Assembly (NCBI RefSeq): GCF_900114155.1 | Contig: NZ_FOSC01000008.1 | Coordinates: 124,001-188,000, forward strand | DNA: 64,000 bases | Origin: Marinobacter persicus | Lineage (GTDB): Bacteria; Pseudomonadota; Gammaproteobacteria; Pseudomonadales; Oleiphilaceae | Reading direction: 5' to 3' | The notes under the pieces: model-generated | Databases searched by the model: none | The model's input: only the letters and a program-made list of their open reading frames with translations | What the model was told of the DNA's origin: nothing | Shown: positions 61,815 through 64,000 of the stretch, piece after piece | Layout: every line of letters starts with the position of its first letter | How positions within the stretch are numbered: position 1 is the stretch's first letter | Translations under genes and position numbers: made by a program

Positions 61815-62588
61815 TCAGTCCCGTACTTCTATGCCTTGGCTTTTCATAAAGGCCTTGGCTTCATGAATGTCATGCTGCCCGAAGTGGAAGATGGATGCCG
61901 CCAGCACGGCATCGGCGCCACCCTTGGTGACACCATCGGCCAGGTGCTGAAGCTCACCCACCCCACCTGAAGCAATCACGGGCACGCTCACCGCATCACT
62001 GATGGCGCGGGTCAGCTCAAGATCGAAACCGACTTTGGTGCCGTCCCGGTCCATGCTGGTTAGCAGCAACTCACCGGCTCCCAGGTCCACCATTTTCCGG
62101 GCCCAGTCGACGGCATCCAGGCCGGTAGGCTTGCGCCCGCCGTGGGTGAAAATTTCCCAGCGCGACTCTTCGCCCTCGCCACTGACCCGCTTGGCATCAA
62201 TGGCCACCACGATGCACTGGCGGCCAAACCGCTCGGCCGCTTCTTTAACAAAGTCCGGGTTGAACACCGCGGCGGTGTTGATCGACACCTTGTCGGCGCC
62301 GGCGTTCAGCAGCTTGCGGATGTCATCCACCGTGCGCACACCACCACCCACGGTGAGCGGGATGAACACTTCAGCGGCCATGCGCTCGACGGTTTCATAG
62401 GTGGTATCGCGGCTTTCGTGGCTGGCGGTGATGTCCAGGAAGGTGATTTCGTCGGCGCCCTGTTCGTTATAACGGCGCGCGACTTCTACCGGGTCACCGG
62501 CATCGCGGATGTCGACGAAGTTCACGCCTTTCACCACGCGGCCCTTGTCCACGTCCAAGCAGGGAATAATGCGTTTTGCCAATGCCAT
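61815..62588 (-). CDS. hisF: Imidazole glycerol phosphate synthase cyclase subunit
   Basis: 257 aa (beta/alpha)8 barrel. [18 protein letters not shown] has the catalytic Asp, [15 protein letters not shown] the second. It makes IGP and AICAR from PRFAR with ammonia from HisH. 9 bases after hisA. Its 3' end lies 26 bases from the IS right end, so the IS sits just beyond this operon. Confidence 0.97.
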   Translation of the reverse strand: MALAKRIIPCLDVDKGRVVKGVNFVDIRDAGDPVEVARRYNEQGADEITFLDITASHESRDTTYETVERMAAEVFIPLTVGGGVRTVDDIRKLLNAGADKVSINTAAVFNPDFVKEAAERFGRQCIVVAIDAKRVSGEGEESRWEIFTHGGRKPTGLDAVDWARKMVDLGAGELLLTSMDRDGTKVGFDLELTRAISDAVSVPVIASGGVGELQHLADGVTKGGADAVLAASIFHFGQHDIHEAKAFMKSQGIEVRD

Positions 62589-62597
62589 AGTGCTTCC

Positions 62598-63335
62598 TCA
62601 GTTCTCCAGCGAGTCGCAGTAGGCCTGGGCTTCGCTGACATCCAGGGTGCCTTCGTAAATGGCGCGGCCGGTGATGGCGCCCTGAACGCCCTTGTCGGCC
62701 ACGGTGGCCAGGCGCTTGAGGTCGTCCATGTTGGTGACACCGCCGGAGGCAATCACCGGAATGCCGCCTTCTTCGGCCAGCTTGGCGGTGGCTTCCACGT
62801 TCACGCCCTGCATCATGCCGTCGCGGCTGATGTCGGTGTAGACGATGGCTTCCACGCCGTCATTGGCGAAGCGTTTAGCCAGGTCCACGGCTTTGACCTC
62901 GGACACTTCGGCCCAGCCGTCGGTGGCCACCAGGCCGTCTTTGGCGTCCAGGCCGACGATGATGTGGCCGGGGAAGCGTTTGCACATTTCGGTGACAAAC
63001 TCGGGCTCTTTGACCGCCTTGGTACCAATGATGACCCACTGCACGCCGGCCTTCAGGTAGGCTTCGATGGTTTCGGCGGAGCGAATACCGCCGCCGATCT
63101 GGATGGGCAGGTCCGGGTATTTGGTGGCGATTTCCTTGACGATTTCGCCGTTCACTGGCTCACCGGCAAAGGCGCCGTTCAGGTCCACCAGGTGAAGGCG
63201 GCGGGCGCCGGCTTCTACCCATTTGGTGGCCATGTCTACCGGGTTGTCGCCGAATACGGTGGAGTCGTCCATGCGGCCCTGGCGCAGTCTTACGCACTTG
63301 CCGTCTTTTAGGTCGATTGCTGGGATGATGAGCAT
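62598..63335 (-). CDS. hisA: ProFAR isomerase HisA
   Basis: 245 aa barrel paralogue of His[18 protein letters not shown] carries the catalytic Asp, [14 protein letters not shown] the second. It isomerises ProFAR to PRFAR in histidine synthesis. It precedes hisF; a repeat element separates it from hisH upstream. Confidence 0.97.
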   Translation of the reverse strand: MLIIPAIDLKDGKCVRLRQGRMDDSTVFGDNPVDMATKWVEAGARRLHLVDLNGAFAGEPVNGEIVKEIATKYPDLPIQIGGGIRSAETIEAYLKAGVQWVIIGTKAVKEPEFVTEMCKRFPGHIIVGLDAKDGLVATDGWAEVSEVKAVDLAKRFANDGVEAIVYTDISRDGMMQGVNVEATAKLAEEGGIPVIASGGVTNMDDLKRLATVADKGVQGAITGRAIYEGTLDVSEAQAYCDSLEN

Positions 63336-63380
63336 GTTGTTTTCCTATCAGAAAGTCAGGCAAATAAATTTGCGCCCGCA

Positions 63381-63488
63381 CTCTGGAGCAGGAAGGCCTT
63401 TCAGGGACACGCTGTGAATACATCCCTGTAAGCTTGACTGCAGCATCCATGCTGCAGACAGTCCCTGAAAGGCCTTCCTGCCCCAGAG
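63381..63488. repeat. Cloverleaf-type palindromic repeat, copy 6
   Basis: Arms 63381-63408 and 63461-63488 pair at 27 of 28 positions. Inner hairpins are TACA-TCCC-TGTA and CTGCAGCA-TCCA-TGCTGCAG; the latter has lost one base pair on both sides compared with copy 3. Confidence 0.92.
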
Positions 63489-63509
63489 CGCTACCATGTG
63501 CTTGCCTGC

Positions 63510-64000
63510 TTACTTTCCGTTCCAGTTCGTGAAATTTTCCAGCAGCTGCAAACCCGCCCGAGCACTCTTCTCTGGGTGGAACTGCGCTGCAAAAATGTTG
63601 TCTTTCGCCACTGCGGCGGCCAGGTCCACACCGTAGTGGGTGCGACCGGCCATGTCGGCATTACCGGCGGCCTCGGCGTAGTAGCTGTGCACAAAGTAGA
63701 AGCGGTCGCCGTCCGGGATGTTATGCCACAGGGGGTGGTCCATGCTGTGCCACACTTCGTTCCAGCCCATGTGCGGCACTTTCAGGCGTTCACCGTTTTC
63801 GGTGAGGTTGTCGCCGAAGTAGCGCACCTCGGAGGGAAACAGGCCGATGCCTTCCACGCCGCCGTTTTCCTCGCTGCGGGCCATCAGCGCCTGCATGCCC
63901 ACGCAGATGCCGAGAAACGGACGGTCTTGTGAGACTTCTTTCACCAGCTCAACCACGCCCAGGCGGTGCATTTCGGCCATGCAGTCGCGGATGGCGCCAA
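63510..64000 (-). CDS. hisH: Imidazole glycerol phosphate synthase glutaminase (partial)
   Basis: Cut by the window end; 163 residues are visible. The frame is open to base 64000, and the first visible residues, [14 protein letters not shown], match the region after the usual PGVG in HisH, so about 45 N-terminal residues lie outside. The nucleophile Cys is in [12 protein letters not shown] and the catalytic His in AQFHPEKS. It supplies ammonia to HisF. Confidence 0.95.
   Translation of the reverse strand, partial: GAIRDCMAEMHRLGVVELVKEVSQDRPFLGICVGMQALMARSEENGGVEGIGLFPSEVRYFGDNLTENGERLKVPHMGWNEVWHSMDHPLWHNIPDGDRFYFVHSYYAEAAGNADMAGRTHYGVDLAAAVAKDNIFAAQFHPEKSARAGLQLLENFTNWNGK

Noticed and set aside
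62142..63311. A 389-codon open frame on the plus strand over hisF and hisA
   Set aside because: Antisense shadow of two well-identified barrel enzymes; no recognisable domain.

Overview
The window is a dense, high-GC gammaproteobacterial chromosome segment. Gene content and order (nor/nir denitrification cluster, SUF operon, fabA-fabB, cca-folM-thiolase-trmL, secB/yibN back to back with gpmI-envC-ctpA, hisHAF) most resemble Marinobacter. That assignment is inference from remembered gene order and protein resemblance, not a database match. I see no rRNA, tRNA or CRISPR array.

Layout. (1) 1-4377: a tightly overlapping operon with an ATP-grasp protein, an HprK-like kinase, a histidine phosphatase, a metallophosphoesterase and an amphi-Trp protein, matching the uncharacterised GAK (Grasp/Amphi-Trp/Kinase) gene set. 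(2) 4432-15059: hemN behind an FNR-type promoter, two different photolyase/cryptochrome genes bracketing CtaG-like and SCO proteins and a tiny DUF2256 gene, then a universal stress protein/BCCT transporter pair, a CDF metal transporter and an AEC carrier. (3) 15111-32966: denitrification. norCB, a 4Fe-4S membrane protein and norDEF run rightward. norQ, a PhnD-like binding protein, nirF and nirC run leftward. nirS-D-L-G-H-J-E-N runs rightward, ending in a Dnr-like regulator. FNR/Dnr boxes and NarL-type 7-2-7 heptamer pairs precede the key operons, and an NnrS gene lies nearby at 36650. (4) 33047-41512: wrbA, a TrhA/hemolysin-III protein, an ankyrin protein, a voltage-gated channel with a calcium-channel-like filter, sirB2, nnrS, fabAB, a short AraC protein and trhP. 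(5) 41700-48558: sufBCDSA-sufT-sufE behind a promoter overlapped by a near-consensus IscR site. (6) 48559-64000: flgT/flgP, cca, folM, a thiolase, trmL, secB, an apparently active-site-less rhodanese, gpmI, envC, ctpA, yibQ, an IS110/IS1111-type insertion sequence and hisF-hisA-hisH (hisH cut by the window end).

How the genes fit together. Regions 2, 3 and part of 4 form an anaerobic nitrite-to-N2O module: NirS reduces nitrite, NirE/DLGH/J/F/N build heme d1, NorCB with NorDEFQ reduces NO, hemN supplies heme without oxygen, and Dnr, NarL-type and NnrS functions tie this to NO and nitrate.

Most unusual signals. Six intergenic elements have perfect or near-perfect 24-30 bp arms around two small hairpins (a three-way, cloverleaf-like fold) with compensatory sequence changes; two of them split sufB from sufC. 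The IS element carries a roughly 275-nt structured non-coding tail expected to encode a bridge/seek RNA, has inverted ends that can mask its own ribosome binding site, and sits inside a second class of palindromic repeat.
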